This document shows positions 1 to 9,115 of a stretch of DNA of 64,000 nucleotides, in pieces. The notes under the pieces are model-generated. The model did no database searches, was not told the DNA's origin, and saw only the letters and a program-made list of their open reading frames with translations. This stretch comes from Siminovitchia thermophila (GTDB lineage: Bacteria; Bacillota; Bacilli; Bacillales; Bacillaceae_C). The position numbers were made by a program, and so were the translations under genes. The DNA lies in NCBI RefSeq assembly GCF_016909185.1, contig NZ_JAFBFH010000010.1:62001-126000 (forward strand), given 5' to 3'. The stretch's first letter is position 1. Each line of letters starts with the position of its first letter.

Positions 1-1208
1 GTAGTATCCTTCACAGTTGCCTTTATACTGTCTCCCTTTTTTACATTCACTTTCCCAAGTTCTAAATAGCGGCTATTATTCGTATCTGCCACCCTTTTCC
101 CATTAATCTCCCACGTTACATCAAGCATATGAAATCTTGGATGCATTGTCTCTACCCATAGTACATCCTCGGTGCCGACTTCTCCTTCAGGCGTTGAATT
201 AACCGGCATCTTATTGGCGTTTCTCATTCCAGTAATCCGCTGAGTCATGATTTCCCTGCCAACCTGATCGAAGTAAAATCCAGTCCACCGCATCATAGAA
301 TGCTCGCTGGGACGCCAAACATTTGACCCGCGTGTTGAACCACTTTCGTAACCGTCCGGATCCGCAGCCCGAATCATCCCCCCAGACTCGCTTTCTTCCC
401 CCAACCAACGCCACCACTTTGCCTTTTGCGCCATCATTTCCTCTGAGCTCATCCGCGTATGGTGCAAAGAGCTTGGCTCGCTGTTCGGATGCGGCAGACC
501 TGGATATTCTCTGCCCCAATAAGGATATTCATCTTGCAGTTGACCCAAGGAATGACCCAACTCGTGCAAAGAAACCAACGGTCCTTGCGGGCTTCCGCCA
601 GTTGTTGTGGCATGCACGCCGCCGATCCCGCCATAAGTAAACGTATTGGCTATAACAAGCGTTTGAATATTTTGAGATTTTTCAGGTATTCCTAAAAGCG
701 GAGCCACATGATCTCTAAGTATCGCATCCCTGGCTTCAACTCCTCCAGCCCCGTATGTCACACCGCGCGCTAACGGATCAGCCGGACATTCATTCGCATA
801 TTGGAGATGAAAAACAGTATCCCGACGGACATTTCCATCATCCGGGTCGCAACTGATTCCTGATTCCTTGGACGGTGTCTCTACCATATATACGTTAAAG
901 TAATTCCGATAACTCCGAAACGGCTCAACACTCCACTGGACATTTTGATTCCGATCCACATCCTCGTGAAACTTGTCCATTTCATCAGCGGTATAACCAT
1001 CTCCCAGAATGATTAGATTCAATCGTTCACTTGCCGGTCCTGTTACCTGCAATGGAACGATATTGACATCACCAACCTCAAGCTGTCCGCTTTTCGCTGA
1101 TGCAATGGAAAAACGATCTCCTTGCTCCGTTGCAGGACTCAAACCCATAAGCATCAAGACACCGATCGCAAACAAGGACAATATCACCTTTTTACCTTGA
1201 CGAAACAC
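1..1208 (-). CDS. Secreted M64-family (IgA peptidase-like) metallopeptidase, C-terminus outside window
   Basis: Seen: translating the minus strand from a GTG at 1208 gives an uninterrupted 402-codon frame to the window edge. A ribosome-binding site GGGAGGGG lies 8 bases upstream of the GTG; the nearby ATG at 1213 leads to a stop within ten codons. The N-terminus is a signal-peptide-like MFRQGKKVILSLFAIGVLML stretch. Residues about 60-230 contain LNLIILGDGYT and the zinc motif HELGHSLGQLQDEY (His215, Glu216, His219, Asp226), the signature of the M64 family. Established: M64 enzymes are secreted zinc metallopeptidases. The end is missing, so whether it carries the C-terminal helical module of its neighbours cannot be seen. 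Two Cys (about 120 and 141) may pair. Family call is firm; substrate is unknown. Confidence 0.9.
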   Translation of the reverse strand, partial: MFRQGKKVILSLFAIGVLMLMGLSPATEQGDRFSIASAKSGQLEVGDVNIVPLQVTGPASERLNLIILGDGYTADEMDKFHEDVDRNQNVQWSVEPFRSYRNYFNVYMVETPSKESGISCDPDDGNVRRDTVFHLQYANECPADPLARGVTYGAGGVEARDAILRDHVAPLLGIPEKSQNIQTLVIANTFTYGGIGGVHATTTGGSPQGPLVSLHELGHSLGQLQDEYPYWGREYPGLPHPNSEPSSLHHTRMSSEEMMAQKAKWWRWLGEESESGGMIRAADPDGYESGSTRGSNVWRPSEHSMMRWTGFYFDQVGREIMTQRITGMRNANKMPVNSTPEGEVGTEDVLWVETMHPRFHMLDVTWEINGKRVADTNNSRYLELGKVNVKKGDSIKATVKDT

Positions 1209-1407
1209 GTCATTTTCCCCTCCCTAATCAATCTGTTTTTTTAATGTTTTCCTATCATGTCAACATAATGTTAAAGGTAAAGGTCGATTTGAAAAGAATG
1301 TTTCATATGATAAGCAAAAAATAGGAATGATGGTAACTAGGTTTGTTTAGTAACAAAATATTCCAATTGTAATGTAAAATAGTATAAAAGATATAAAGGG
1401 TGAATGT

Positions 1408-1950
1408 ATGAATAAAGGAAAGCTTCCACTTGTCATTGCCATTGCTGCGGTATCTGGTGGAGGAAAAACAACAGTAGCCACACAGTTAAACCAGAGCTTA
1501 CAAAATTCAAAAATACTTTATTTTGATCACTACAATTTTGAAGGTCCAGATGACATGATCGATTGGGTAGACAGAGGAGCTAATTATGATGATTGGAACT
1601 TGGTTCCGTTGATTAAAGATTTAGAAGGGCTACTTAGCGAACCACTAGATTACATTGTGCTGGATTTTCCGTTCGCCTATAAACACACAAAAATGAGTAA
1701 ATTTATTGATTTCGCAGTGTTTATTGATACTCCTTTGGATATCGCAATGGCAAGAAGAGTGATGAGAGATTTTAAGAATAATTCTATTGATGATATATTG
1801 TTGGATATGAAAAATTATATTGCACAAGGAAGACGGGGTTATCTTGAGATGCTAAAAACGATAAAGCCAAATTCGGATATCATTGTCGATGGGACATTAC
1901 CTTTATTAGAAATTATTCATAAAATCTCTACATCTGTAGAAAAAATGTAA
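1408..1950 (+). CDS. P-loop nucleoside/uridine kinase-like protein
   Basis: A 180-residue protein with an N-terminal Walker A loop (AAVSGGGKTT, Lys20), a Walker-B-like strand YIVLDFPF near residue 80, and an arginine-rich lid-type segment (MARRVMRDF) near residue 110, the layout of uridine-kinase or AAA_18-type nucleoside kinases. No signal peptide or membrane segment, so cytoplasmic. A ribosome-binding site (AAAGGGTG) precedes the ATG. It is a lone plus-strand gene between two minus-strand peptidase genes and is followed by a strong hairpin at 1961-1989. The sequence is noticeably AT-rich compared with its neighbours. The substrate cannot be assigned from sequence. Confidence 0.8.
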   Translation: MNKGKLPLVIAIAAVSGGGKTTVATQLNQSLQNSKILYFDHYNFEGPDDMIDWVDRGANYDDWNLVPLIKDLEGLLSEPLDYIVLDFPFAYKHTKMSKFIDFAVFIDTPLDIAMARRVMRDFKNNSIDDILLDMKNYIAQGRRGYLEMLKTIKPNSDIIVDGTLPLLEIIHKISTSVEKM

Positions 1951-1960
1951 TAACAGGAAC

Positions 1961-1995
1961 GAACTTGGAGGTACATTTCCTCCAAGTTCATTTTT
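1961..1995 (+). terminator. Rho-independent terminator after the P-loop kinase gene
   Basis: A perfect 11-bp inverted repeat (GAACTTGGAGG / CCTCCAAGTTC, 7-base loop) starts 10 bases after the stop codon and is followed by ATTTTTCC. Confidence 0.75.
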
Positions 1996-2206
1996 CCTGC
2001 TAGAATACGGTATTTCTAAGTCGTAACGTCTCTGCGGTTGGCCAAGGTCATTTGAATTACCCCTTTTTGTTAATTCCCCACAAAAGTGAACCAAACACTT
2101 TAACATAGCCTAATAAAAATCGAGGGTAATGTCTGTTTGTTCTTCCGGACACGTCCTCTATAGGAACGCACATATTTGTTAGACATATCGTTTACGATAG
2201 ATACCA

Positions 2207-4447
2207 TTATTCATTTCCAACTTTTTCAATCAGCTCATCTGCATAAATCTGAAGGGCTTGTCCAGCTTTTTCCGAAATCAATTGATTCTTTAACTGGTTA
2301 TTTAACAAAGTCTCAAACCCGCCCATATGCTTGAGCACCTTTTCATTTTCTCCTTGTTTTTCAAAGCGCTCTACAGCGATCATATGGTTTTTTAAAGCCC
2401 AAGCTGCTTCTTGGTTGGCAAATTCGCCACCAGTCTCAAATTGTTGAATCAACGAAACTAGATCGCTGGCAGTGACATTTGTTCCGGCAACACGTTGGAT
2501 TGTTACGGCTTGATTCGTATCTGTTTCCGATACTGCCGTAAAAGAAAGCACTGTCTGCGAATCTTGGCCTTCCGGAACTTGCACATAGACTGGCACATTC
2601 ACTGTCTGCCCTGCTGCCACTTCAATCACTTCGTGTTGGAGCATCGTGTTCCATCCGCCTTCTGTTGCCGCATTCAGCCGGTATAGGTCAGCACTATCCC
2701 CACTGTTTGTCACATTGAAATGGTATGTGGCCACTTTTCCGGGAGCCGCTTTTTCCGCCTTGTCCTTGACCGCTTCTACTCCACGATTATAGTCCCCCGC
2801 ACCATCCAAATGCCGGACAGCCACCCGGTAAGAAAGCACACCATCTTCGTCATATTTCTTATCAAGAATATAAAAGTGGAGCCTGTTATGCTCATCAACG
2901 TATTCGCTGACCACTCCATCCGCTGTTCCTGCTTTAAATAACGCATCTGCCAACTGACGATAGTCTCCTTTTGAATACATGGCTTTTTCACCATTCGGTC
3001 TCGTGAAGTCTACCTGATCAATATCTTCCGGATTTGCATCAATCACCCATATGTTTGGTGCGGATTCAGCGTTCTTTGTTTTGGCCAACAGCACTCCTGA
3101 GTCTGGTATAAATGAGTCAAACCCTACACGATCTACCACTTCCAAGGTATAGTTGTCGTACCATTTCGCTCCCCGTTGCATATCGGCGCGCCAATCATCC
3201 CGCAAGGAATTGGGCGGCGTCAAATCTTCCATTTCGATATTGATGCCATATATGCCGCTCCGGCCAAACTGCTCACCGCTCGGGACTGCGCGGGCAAGGA
3301 CGTCCGCAAACACCGGACCGGTGTCTGCCAATTCATCCCGGTTGACGTTCAAATATTGGCCTTCTGTCAAGAAGCCCTGTTTAATCTTGTTTCTCAGCAT
3401 ATGATGGGATGGCGCAGAACCTCCTAAAGTTGGCTGAACCATCCATCTTGTATGAGGGCCGCCTGGCCCATTAAAGCTGCCGCGACTCATTAATTCCCAA
3501 GGACCTGAATACGTGCGGGAAACAGGGTCGGCATATGGATTGTTATAGTTGTCCAGCAACTGCATAATATGTCCAAATTCATGTGCGAAGGTTCCCATTC
3601 CATCGTTTTCACCTTGAACAGATATGCCATTTCTTATATCAGCGTGGGACCAAATCCCTTTGGCGGCAACCCATGAAGTCCATGGAACATACCGTGTCGC
3701 AGCCCAATTTGGCATATCGGGATATTCGGAAGGCGCTCCATATTCATCACTTACAGATTCGGGACCATCAAACATCATTTCACCAAACTCCTGCCAAACA
3801 CCTGACTCATCATATCCGGCGTGCAGTATAAATGTAAAATCATATTCTTCTCCCGAAGCTTCCATATCGGCTTTTGCCTTATTCATCGCTTCTGTTCTAA
3901 AAGTACTTTTAGGCGTATAATCCGGTGGTAAAAATGGCTGCTGTCCAAACTCATTCATGCCATACTCAAATTCGTTGTGATCCATTCTGTAAGGACCAAA
4001 GGCATCAATGTCCACCGACCATTTTCCAAAAGAATTTTCCATCCAGTATTCGTTAATTGTCCGGTGATTGTTTAAAGGTTGAGGTTTGTTTAAAGAATCT
4101 TCCCAATACTTCGGCACCTCTTCCCTGGGAATATTTCCATTGATCGGATTCCCATGATGCTCGCTTCCCTCTTCCGAACTTAGAATAAACTCCCGGTCTG
4201 GAAAGTCTACTACGACCAATGCGCCTTTCAACACTCTTTCAGGTTGAATATTCGCGTTGTTCCAATCCATCCCTGGTACGGGTCGATAGTCATCCCATGT
4301 CATATGTTCCGGCAACACCCAAGACTCGGAATCTACCGGTTCCGGAAATGTGTCCAACCCGGATTGTTGAGCATAAACAGGTGAGGTGAGGCCTACTGAA
4401 AGCAAAAAAATACCTAAAACAACAAAAATGCTATTTATTCGCCTCAA
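2207..4447 (-). CDS. Secreted M6 metalloprotease (immune inhibitor A-like) with C-terminal FIMAH domain
   Basis: A 746-residue protein starting at TTG (4447) behind AAAGGAGGT. Residues 1-26 form a signal peptide ending in VYA. Residues ~70-500 are an M6 metalloprotease domain with the zinc motif HEFGHIMQLLD (His289, Glu290, His293, Asp299). Residues ~550-650 look like a beta-rich domain (TYHFNVTNSGDSADLY), probably NPCBM or NEW3-like. Residues 663-746 are the ~80-residue helical module (KVLKHMGGFETLL core) shared with five other peptidases in the window, which I recognise as FIMAH. M6 enzymes are secreted endoproteases that degrade host or environmental proteins. It is monocistronic by spacing. 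A promoter-like pair lies about 30-60 bases upstream. Substrate and role in this organism are inferred only. Confidence 0.93.
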   Translation of the reverse strand: MRRINSIFVVLGIFLLSVGLTSPVYAQQSGLDTFPEPVDSESWVLPEHMTWDDYRPVPGMDWNNANIQPERVLKGALVVVDFPDREFILSSEEGSEHHGNPINGNIPREEVPKYWEDSLNKPQPLNNHRTINEYWMENSFGKWSVDIDAFGPYRMDHNEFEYGMNEFGQQPFLPPDYTPKSTFRTEAMNKAKADMEASGEEYDFTFILHAGYDESGVWQEFGEMMFDGPESVSDEYGAPSEYPDMPNWAATRYVPWTSWVAAKGIWSHADIRNGISVQGENDGMGTFAHEFGHIMQLLDNYNNPYADPVSRTYSGPWELMSRGSFNGPGGPHTRWMVQPTLGGSAPSHHMLRNKIKQGFLTEGQYLNVNRDELADTGPVFADVLARAVPSGEQFGRSGIYGINIEMEDLTPPNSLRDDWRADMQRGAKWYDNYTLEVVDRVGFDSFIPDSGVLLAKTKNAESAPNIWVIDANPEDIDQVDFTRPNGEKAMYSKGDYRQLADALFKAGTADGVVSEYVDEHNRLHFYILDKKYDEDGVLSYRVAVRHLDGAGDYNRGVEAVKDKAEKAAPGKVATYHFNVTNSGDSADLYRLNAATEGGWNTMLQHEVIEVAAGQTVNVPVYVQVPEGQDSQTVLSFTAVSETDTNQAVTIQRVAGTNVTASDLVSLIQQFETGGEFANQEAAWALKNHMIAVERFEKQGENEKVLKHMGGFETLLNNQLKNQLISEKAGQALQIYADELIEKVGNE

Positions 4448-4476
4448 ACCAGCAACCTCCTTTTATTTTTAACAAA

Positions 4477-4505
4477 AGCATACCATTTAAATTTAATTCC
4501 GACAA
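4477..4505 (-). promoter_or_regulatory. Putative SigA-type promoter of the M6 protease gene
   Basis: On the minus strand TTGTCG (4505-4500) and TATGCT (4482-4477) are separated by exactly 17 bases, and the TATGCT lies about 30 bases upstream of the TTG start. Each hexamer matches consensus at four of six positions, so this is a moderate prediction. Confidence 0.45.
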
Positions 4506-5075
4506 TTGAGAATATACTGAATAATATTTAAGTACTATAAAGGCTGACTGGTCCTTTGTTCATAAGAACATCGCCTATAACCCATTTTTTTACACATTAT
4601 TCATTCTTCTTAAATAACAACTGAAACTTTTCATAATAGGGTTTAGGTGATGCTTTATTCTTAATATTTATTATATTCTGAATGAAAGTGTGGATCATCA
4701 CATCTATTCCTTTTCTGTACCCATTTCTAGAGACTTAATGAAAAATAGTGATAAAGACCTGTAAAGCATTTGCAAAAGGTTACAAGGTATGAACAAACCT
4801 TTAAGAATCCGTTCTCCCTTGATGGCTGAGTATGCACTGGATGCTTCGCTTTTGCCAAACAGCATAAAAGCAAATGATAGGCAATATATCCTAACGACAA
4901 CAGATTACTTGCTTACTATTTTATTTATTTCAATAATTTTAAATTGTTTAAATTAAGCAACAGTGTTATGTTATGGATAACTCAAACTGTATTTTTTAAC
5001 GGGGGAGGAAACAGGATTTGCGCGGCAATACGAGCAAACCGAAATGAACGATTCACCAAAGGAGGAAGATGGGTA
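4506..5075. other. Intergenic region between divergent M6 and S15 peptidase genes
   Basis: About 570 bases, AT-rich. The frame of the downstream S15 gene stays open upstream to an ATG at 4944, but the encoded stretch (NGGGNRICAAIRANRNERF) is not signal-peptide-like and lacks a ribosome-binding site, so I treat it as leader. No other gene or clear repeat is visible. It must hold the S15 promoter. Confidence 0.6.
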
Positions 5076-7148
5076 ATGAAAAGGCCGGTCATCTATTCAC
5101 TCTTCATGTTGATGATCCTTTTGGGAAGCACCGCCGAAGTTTCAGCCAATCAGATTTCACCGACTGCTTCCTCCAAGGAACCAGTCAAAATGAATGGACT
5201 TGTTCCGGAAACAGCAACAGAATACACCAAAATAGAACTAGAAGACGGAATGACGAAGCCGATCTATCCCATTGATGAGGCCATCATCGAGAACTTATTG
5301 GTTGAAACAGAAACAGATAGCGATGGGGATGGTAAACGGGACCGCGTGGCTATTCGTGTCATGCGCCCGCATACAGATCCCGGAATAAAAGTGCCGGTCA
5401 TCTATGAAATGAGCCCATATCGGGCCGGCGGAAATCCAGTTGATTTTCACAACGTTGATATGGATTTGGTTCCGATCGACGGCAAGCCGTCGGCAGCAAA
5501 TCTTGGCTCTTTGGGAGATTATTATGTTCCAAGAGGCTATGCGGTCATTTTAGGATACAGCATTGGGAGCGGTGCCTCGGACGGCTGTCCAACAGTAGGC
5601 GATGTACATGAAATCATGGGAACAAAGGCGGTCATTGATTGGCTCAATGGACGGGCTAAAGCTTTCACAGAAGATGGGGGTGAAGTGAATGCCGATTGGT
5701 CGACTGGCCATGTCGGCATGATTGGCGTCTCCTATAACGGCACATTGCCAAACGGCGTTGCGGCTACCGGTGTGGAAGGGCTGAAAACGATTATACCCAT
5801 AGCGGCAATCAGCAACTGGTACGATTACTACCGGGCAAACGGCGCCGTGGTTGCTCCCGGCGGCTACCAGGGAGAGGATGCCGACGTATTGGCTAAATAT
5901 GTTTTAACACGGAAAAATCCCGATATTTGCCAACAAGGAATTGATCAGCTCACCGAAAAACAAGACCGTATAACAGGTGATTATAACGAGTTTTGGAACA
6001 GGCGGAATTATTTGAATGACGCGAATAACATCAAAGCAAGTGTCTTGATCGTCCATGGCTTAAACGACTGGAATGTAAAGACAAAGCAGTTTTCACAATG
6101 GTGGGAAGCACTAAAGCAAAACAACATACCGCGAAAAATGTGGCTCCATCAGGGAGGCCATAGTGGGGTTTCATCAAATAATTGGAAACAGACGGAAAAT
6201 AGATGGTTCGATTACTGGCTATATGGAATTGAAAACGGATTGATGGACGAACCGAAGGTCGACATCCAGCGTGAAGACCGTACGTGGCATCAGCAAGAGG
6301 ACTGGCCTGCCCCTGAAGCAGCTTCCGTAAAGCTGCATCTTAAGGAAGGCACCGATACAGATAGCGGAGTTCTCAGCAGCGAAGCGTTCGCAAATGCATC
6401 GAGTCATGAAAGCCTGACCGATACCCCCTTGAAAAAAGCAACTGAGCTTGCGGCAGAACCGGAAATAAAGTCTGAAAATCGCCTTGCTTATCTTTCACCA
6501 GTATTAAAAGAGCCCATCCGTCTAAGCGGCACACCTGTAGTGACATTGAAGGCAAGCATTGACCGGCGTGTAGCCAACTTGACCGCACTTCTTGTCGATT
6601 ATGGCGGAACGAAACCGGAAATCGTCACACGGGGATGGATGGACCCACAAAACCTGGAATCAGCCGCACAATCTGTACCACTAACACCTCATCAAGCATA
6701 TACATTCAAGTGGGATATGCAGCCAGATGACTATGTGTTTAAATCGGGGCATCGCCTGGGCATCATTCTTCTTGCAAGCGACCATGAATTCACAATCCGT
6801 CCTCCGGCCGGAACAAAAATAACAATATTTCCTGGAGAAAGTGAAATAACCCTGCCAATTGATGGTGAATTGCAACATCTGAATATCACCGCGGCCATCA
6901 TGGAAAAAACTGTACAGCAATTCGAGAAAGATGGGGAGTTTACAAATAATGAGGCCGCCCGTTCCTTGCAGGTTCATTTAGTATCCATCCATCATTTCGA
7001 ACAGCAAGGCAAAGCTGAAAAGGTAGTTCAACATATGAAAAGTTTTTACCCTTTGCTTGATCACTATTTTCAAAAAGGACATATGTCAGAACGCGCCTAT
7101 CAAACTTTGAAATCTGACACGGATTACTTCATAAAAAAATGGCAATGA
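5076..7148 (+). CDS. Secreted S15 X-Pro dipeptidyl-peptidase-like hydrolase with C-terminal FIMAH domain
   Basis: The ATG at 5076 is chosen because AAAGGAGG lies 10 bases upstream and the protein then begins with a typical signal peptide (MKRPVIYSLFMLMILLGSTA). The frame is open further upstream but without those features. The alpha/beta-hydrolase core carries the S15 nucleophile GVSYNG (Ser219), Asp331 (HGLNDW) and His362 (QGGHSG). A C-terminal jelly-roll follows (X-Pro dipeptidyl-peptidase C-terminal domain, about residues 400-600). Residues ~608-690 are the FIMAH module (KVVQHMKSFYPLL). The family removes X-Pro dipeptides or hydrolyses related acyl compounds; Pro specificity is inferred. 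An acidic DSDGDGKRDR run near residue 80 resembles a calcium-binding loop. A terminator follows. Confidence 0.92.
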   Translation: MKRPVIYSLFMLMILLGSTAEVSANQISPTASSKEPVKMNGLVPETATEYTKIELEDGMTKPIYPIDEAIIENLLVETETDSDGDGKRDRVAIRVMRPHTDPGIKVPVIYEMSPYRAGGNPVDFHNVDMDLVPIDGKPSAANLGSLGDYYVPRGYAVILGYSIGSGASDGCPTVGDVHEIMGTKAVIDWLNGRAKAFTEDGGEVNADWSTGHVGMIGVSYNGTLPNGVAATGVEGLKTIIPIAAISNWYDYYRANGAVVAPGGYQGEDADVLAKYVLTRKNPDICQQGIDQLTEKQDRITGDYNEFWNRRNYLNDANNIKASVLIVHGLNDWNVKTKQFSQWWEALKQNNIPRKMWLHQGGHSGVSSNNWKQTENRWFDYWLYGIENGLMDEPKVDIQREDRTWHQQEDWPAPEAASVKLHLKEGTDTDSGVLSSEAFANASSHESLTDTPLKKATELAAEPEIKSENRLAYLSPVLKEPIRLSGTPVVTLKASIDRRVANLTALLVDYGGTKPEIVTRGWMDPQNLESAAQSVPLTPHQAYTFKWDMQPDDYVFKSGHRLGIILLASDHEFTIRPPAGTKITIFPGESEITLPIDGELQHLNITAAIMEKTVQQFEKDGEFTNNEAARSLQVHLVSIHHFEQQGKAEKVVQHMKSFYPLLDHYFQKGHMSERAYQTLKSDTDYFIKKWQ

Positions 7149-7189
7149 CCTTTTGATTACCAAAATGATGATGAAATAAAACCGATATT

Positions 7190-7222
7190 CTCCCCTTGAT
7201 CCAGACAGATGGGGAGTTTTTT
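7190..7222 (+). terminator. Terminator of the first S15 gene
   Basis: CTCCCC (7190-7195) pairs with GGGGAG (7211-7216), followed by TTTTTT, 42 bases after the stop codon. Confidence 0.7.
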
Positions 7223-7346
7223 GATGACTCTAAAAAAGGGCGAGAACACCTAAAATTCATATCTTTATCGGTCAACTGCAATAAAATGCCAAAAGCGATA
7301 GGCATTTGAAAGAAGCGGTAGATGAGTGCGTTCAAGAAAGTGAACC

Positions 7347-7380
7347 GGCTTCAGCCCGCATACATAATAGGGCTGAAGCC
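7347..7380. repeat. Perfect 11-bp inverted repeat (hairpin)
   Basis: GGCTTCAGCCC (7347-7357) and GGGCTGAAGCC (7370-7380) flank a 12-base loop. There is no T-tract on either strand. It lies just beyond the end of the minus-strand fragment at 7390, so it may be a worn terminator. Confidence 0.5.
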
Positions 7381-7389
7381 AGTGTTATT

Positions 7390-7527
7390 CTAGGCGAAAA
7401 GCTCGCAAGGAAAGGCAATCACCATGTATCCCTCTGAATTTACGTAATCCGCCTTAAACACATCCTTGAATACATCCACCCTTACACAATTCCCGTCATT
7501 TCTACGAGTGGTTTCAGATCTACTTTT
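7390..7527 (-). pseudogene. Unidentified protein remnant
   Basis: The minus strand reads about 44 sense codons without a start codon, ending at TAG (7392-7390). It includes the protein-like string NDGNCVRVDVFKDVFKADYV followed by NSEGYMVIAFPCELFA. Composition is convincing for a C-terminal protein end, but I do not recognise the family. Confidence 0.35.
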
Positions 7528-7564
7528 TTATTGGAGTGTCGCTAAAATCGCTTCTCCGTTTTTC

Positions 7565-7846
7565 TCATACGTCCCCGGCTTTTTCATCCACCTGCCTATA
7601 TACGGGCTCGCCCTCTTGTTGACACACGGCTTCTTCAAATTCCGGCAGCATCGCACCGACAGTAAAATATTCTAATTTTCCTCCTGCTTTTGCATTGGAA
7701 GTATCGGTAGAATATTGTTTTGCCAACGCTTCAAATTTTTCTCCTTTATCAAACGTTTGTTTTATTTCCTTGGCCGTCTTTTCATTCTTTACCAAAATAG
7801 GGGGAGCCTGAATCTCCGTTTTCATGCGCTTATAGTACTCTTTTAT
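7565..7846 (-). pseudogene. prsA-like parvulin foldase remnant
   Basis: About 93 minus-strand codons match the PpiC/parvulin domain of PrsA lipoproteins: an ILVKNEKTAKEIK segment, then KGEKFEALAKQYSTDTSNAK and FTVGAMLPEFEEAV. PrsA is an essential extracytoplasmic foldase that helps secreted proteases fold. Here the signal peptide and N-terminal domain are gone: an in-frame TAG lies at 7849-7847, directly upstream of IKEYYKRMKTEI. The domain also loses homology after EEAV. This is a partial copy in a peptidase-secretion neighbourhood; a functional prsA presumably lies elsewhere. Confidence 0.7.
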
Positions 7847-8182
7847 CTATTTTTCTCAAATATTACCACCACATCTATCGCCTTTTCGTTTAAAAGGCCG
7901 ATGCGCACCGCCCCTTCCCCCTAGAAACCCTTGACTTGCCAGCCACATCTCAAACTGGTCGCCCAGTTGATCCTATGCTCTCTATTACCTTTTCATCTAT
8001 TTCTTTATCATTTAATCTTCCAATATGTTGACAAACACCCTTAACAATTCCTGTCTATATCTTTCTTTTAGCTCACATCAGTTTCCATTGCAACTTTCAC
8101 CGCTTATTTGCGTGTTTTGCGTTGCATGCGGATATGATGAAAAGCATAGAAATGATCACCAAGCTACTCATTGTACCTCGCT

Positions 8183-9100
8183 TTAGTTTTTCATCTTGGG
8201 ATCTAAAACGTCCCGCAGTCCATCACCCATAAGATTGAATCCGAGAACAACGAGCACAATACAGACTCCCGGCACAATCAACGTCCACGGCGCAAGCTGT
8301 ATAAAATCTCTTGAATCCGCTAGCATTTTACCCCACTCCGGCAATGGCGGCTGCGCTCCGAGCCCCAAGAAACCAAGCCCGGCGGCATCCAAAATGGCTG
8401 TGCCAAATCCCAATGTGCTTTGTACGATGAGCGGAGCCATGCTGTTCGGCAATATATGGTGGAGCAGTATGCGGCCATTTTTCATTCCCTGGGCCCTCGC
8501 CGCCATGATAAACTCCTCTTCCCGCAAACTAATGACCCTGGAACGGACAAGACGCCCAAAAATCGGAATATTAACGATGGCAATCGCAATCAAGGCGTTT
8601 TGCAGAGAGGCTCCCAAAATGGCTACAATAGCGATGGCCAATAAAATGCTCGGAAAAGCAAGCAAAATATCAAAAAATCGTGAAATAAGCATGTCCACCC
8701 AACGCCCATAATATCCGGCAAGAACACCTAAAATCGTTCCAAAAAATAGTGCGCCTATAACCGCAAAGAAACCAACTTGAAGAGAAAGTCTCGCGCCATA
8801 CGCAATTCTTGTAAAAATATCCCGCCCAAGATCATCCGTTCCAAGCCAGTGTGTTGCAGACGGAGGCTGCAGCCTGTCGGAAATGACTTGTTCATCGAAT
8901 CCGTAAGGCGTAACGAACGGGGCAATGAATCCAAGCAAAACAAAAAATAGTATGATAAAAAAACCGGTAATGGCAAAACGATTTTTTCTAAGCTGTCTCA
9001 AAGCATCCCGCCAAAGGGAGGGAGGGGCTCCCATTTCAGGTTCCTCGGGCCTTTTGGGAGGAATTTGTGTTGAGGGCCCCATTTCAACATTTGTTTGCAT
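8183..9100 (-). CDS. ABC peptide transporter permease (DppC/OppC type)
   Basis: A 305-residue protein, last gene of the five-gene peptide-importer operon. A cytoplasmic proline-rich N-terminus is followed by one membrane segment (FAITGFFIILFFVLLGFIA) and the five-helix binding-protein-dependent permease core. The EAA-type loop (AARAQGMKNGRILLHHILPN) contacts the ATPases. The periplasmic-type motif HWLGTDDLGRDIFTR is diagnostic of the OppC/DppC subfamily. The start is supported by AAGGGGGA upstream. The gene is 15 bases from the end of the partner permease, so the two are co-translated. Substrate (di- or oligopeptide) is inferred from family and from the surrounding peptidases. No convincing terminator is visible after its stop. 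Confidence 0.92.
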   Translation of the reverse strand: MQTNVEMGPSTQIPPKRPEEPEMGAPPSLWRDALRQLRKNRFAITGFFIILFFVLLGFIAPFVTPYGFDEQVISDRLQPPSATHWLGTDDLGRDIFTRIAYGARLSLQVGFFAVIGALFFGTILGVLAGYYGRWVDMLISRFFDILLAFPSILLAIAIVAILGASLQNALIAIAIVNIPIFGRLVRSRVISLREEEFIMAARAQGMKNGRILLHHILPNSMAPLIVQSTLGFGTAILDAAGLGFLGLGAQPPLPEWGKMLADSRDFIQLAPWTLIVPGVCIVLVVLGFNLMGDGLRDVLDPKMKN

Positions 9101-9115
9101 ATTTGATCCCCCTTA

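Larger units (their letters stand above)
7223..8182. other. Gene-poor region with decayed coding fragments
   Basis: About 960 bases without an intact gene. It contains an 11-bp perfect inverted repeat, an unidentified minus-strand fragment (7390-7527) and a prsA remnant (7565-7846), each listed separately. The part from 7850 to 8182 shows nothing I can name. Loss of reading frames suggests an old deletion or decay site between the S15 gene and the transporter operon. Confidence 0.6.

Noticed and set aside
211-519. A minus-strand 102-codon frame with ATG inside the M64 gene
   Set aside because: It is in a different frame from the M64 coding sequence, which carries the zinc motif and is open throughout.
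4944-5075. Upstream extension of the first S15 gene
   Set aside because: In frame and open, but without ribosome-binding site or signal-peptide character; the ATG at 5076 has both.
8196-8711. A 171-codon plus-strand open frame over the permease gene
   Set aside because: Shadow of the DppC-type permease; no start signal and low-complexity Ser/Pro/Arg content.
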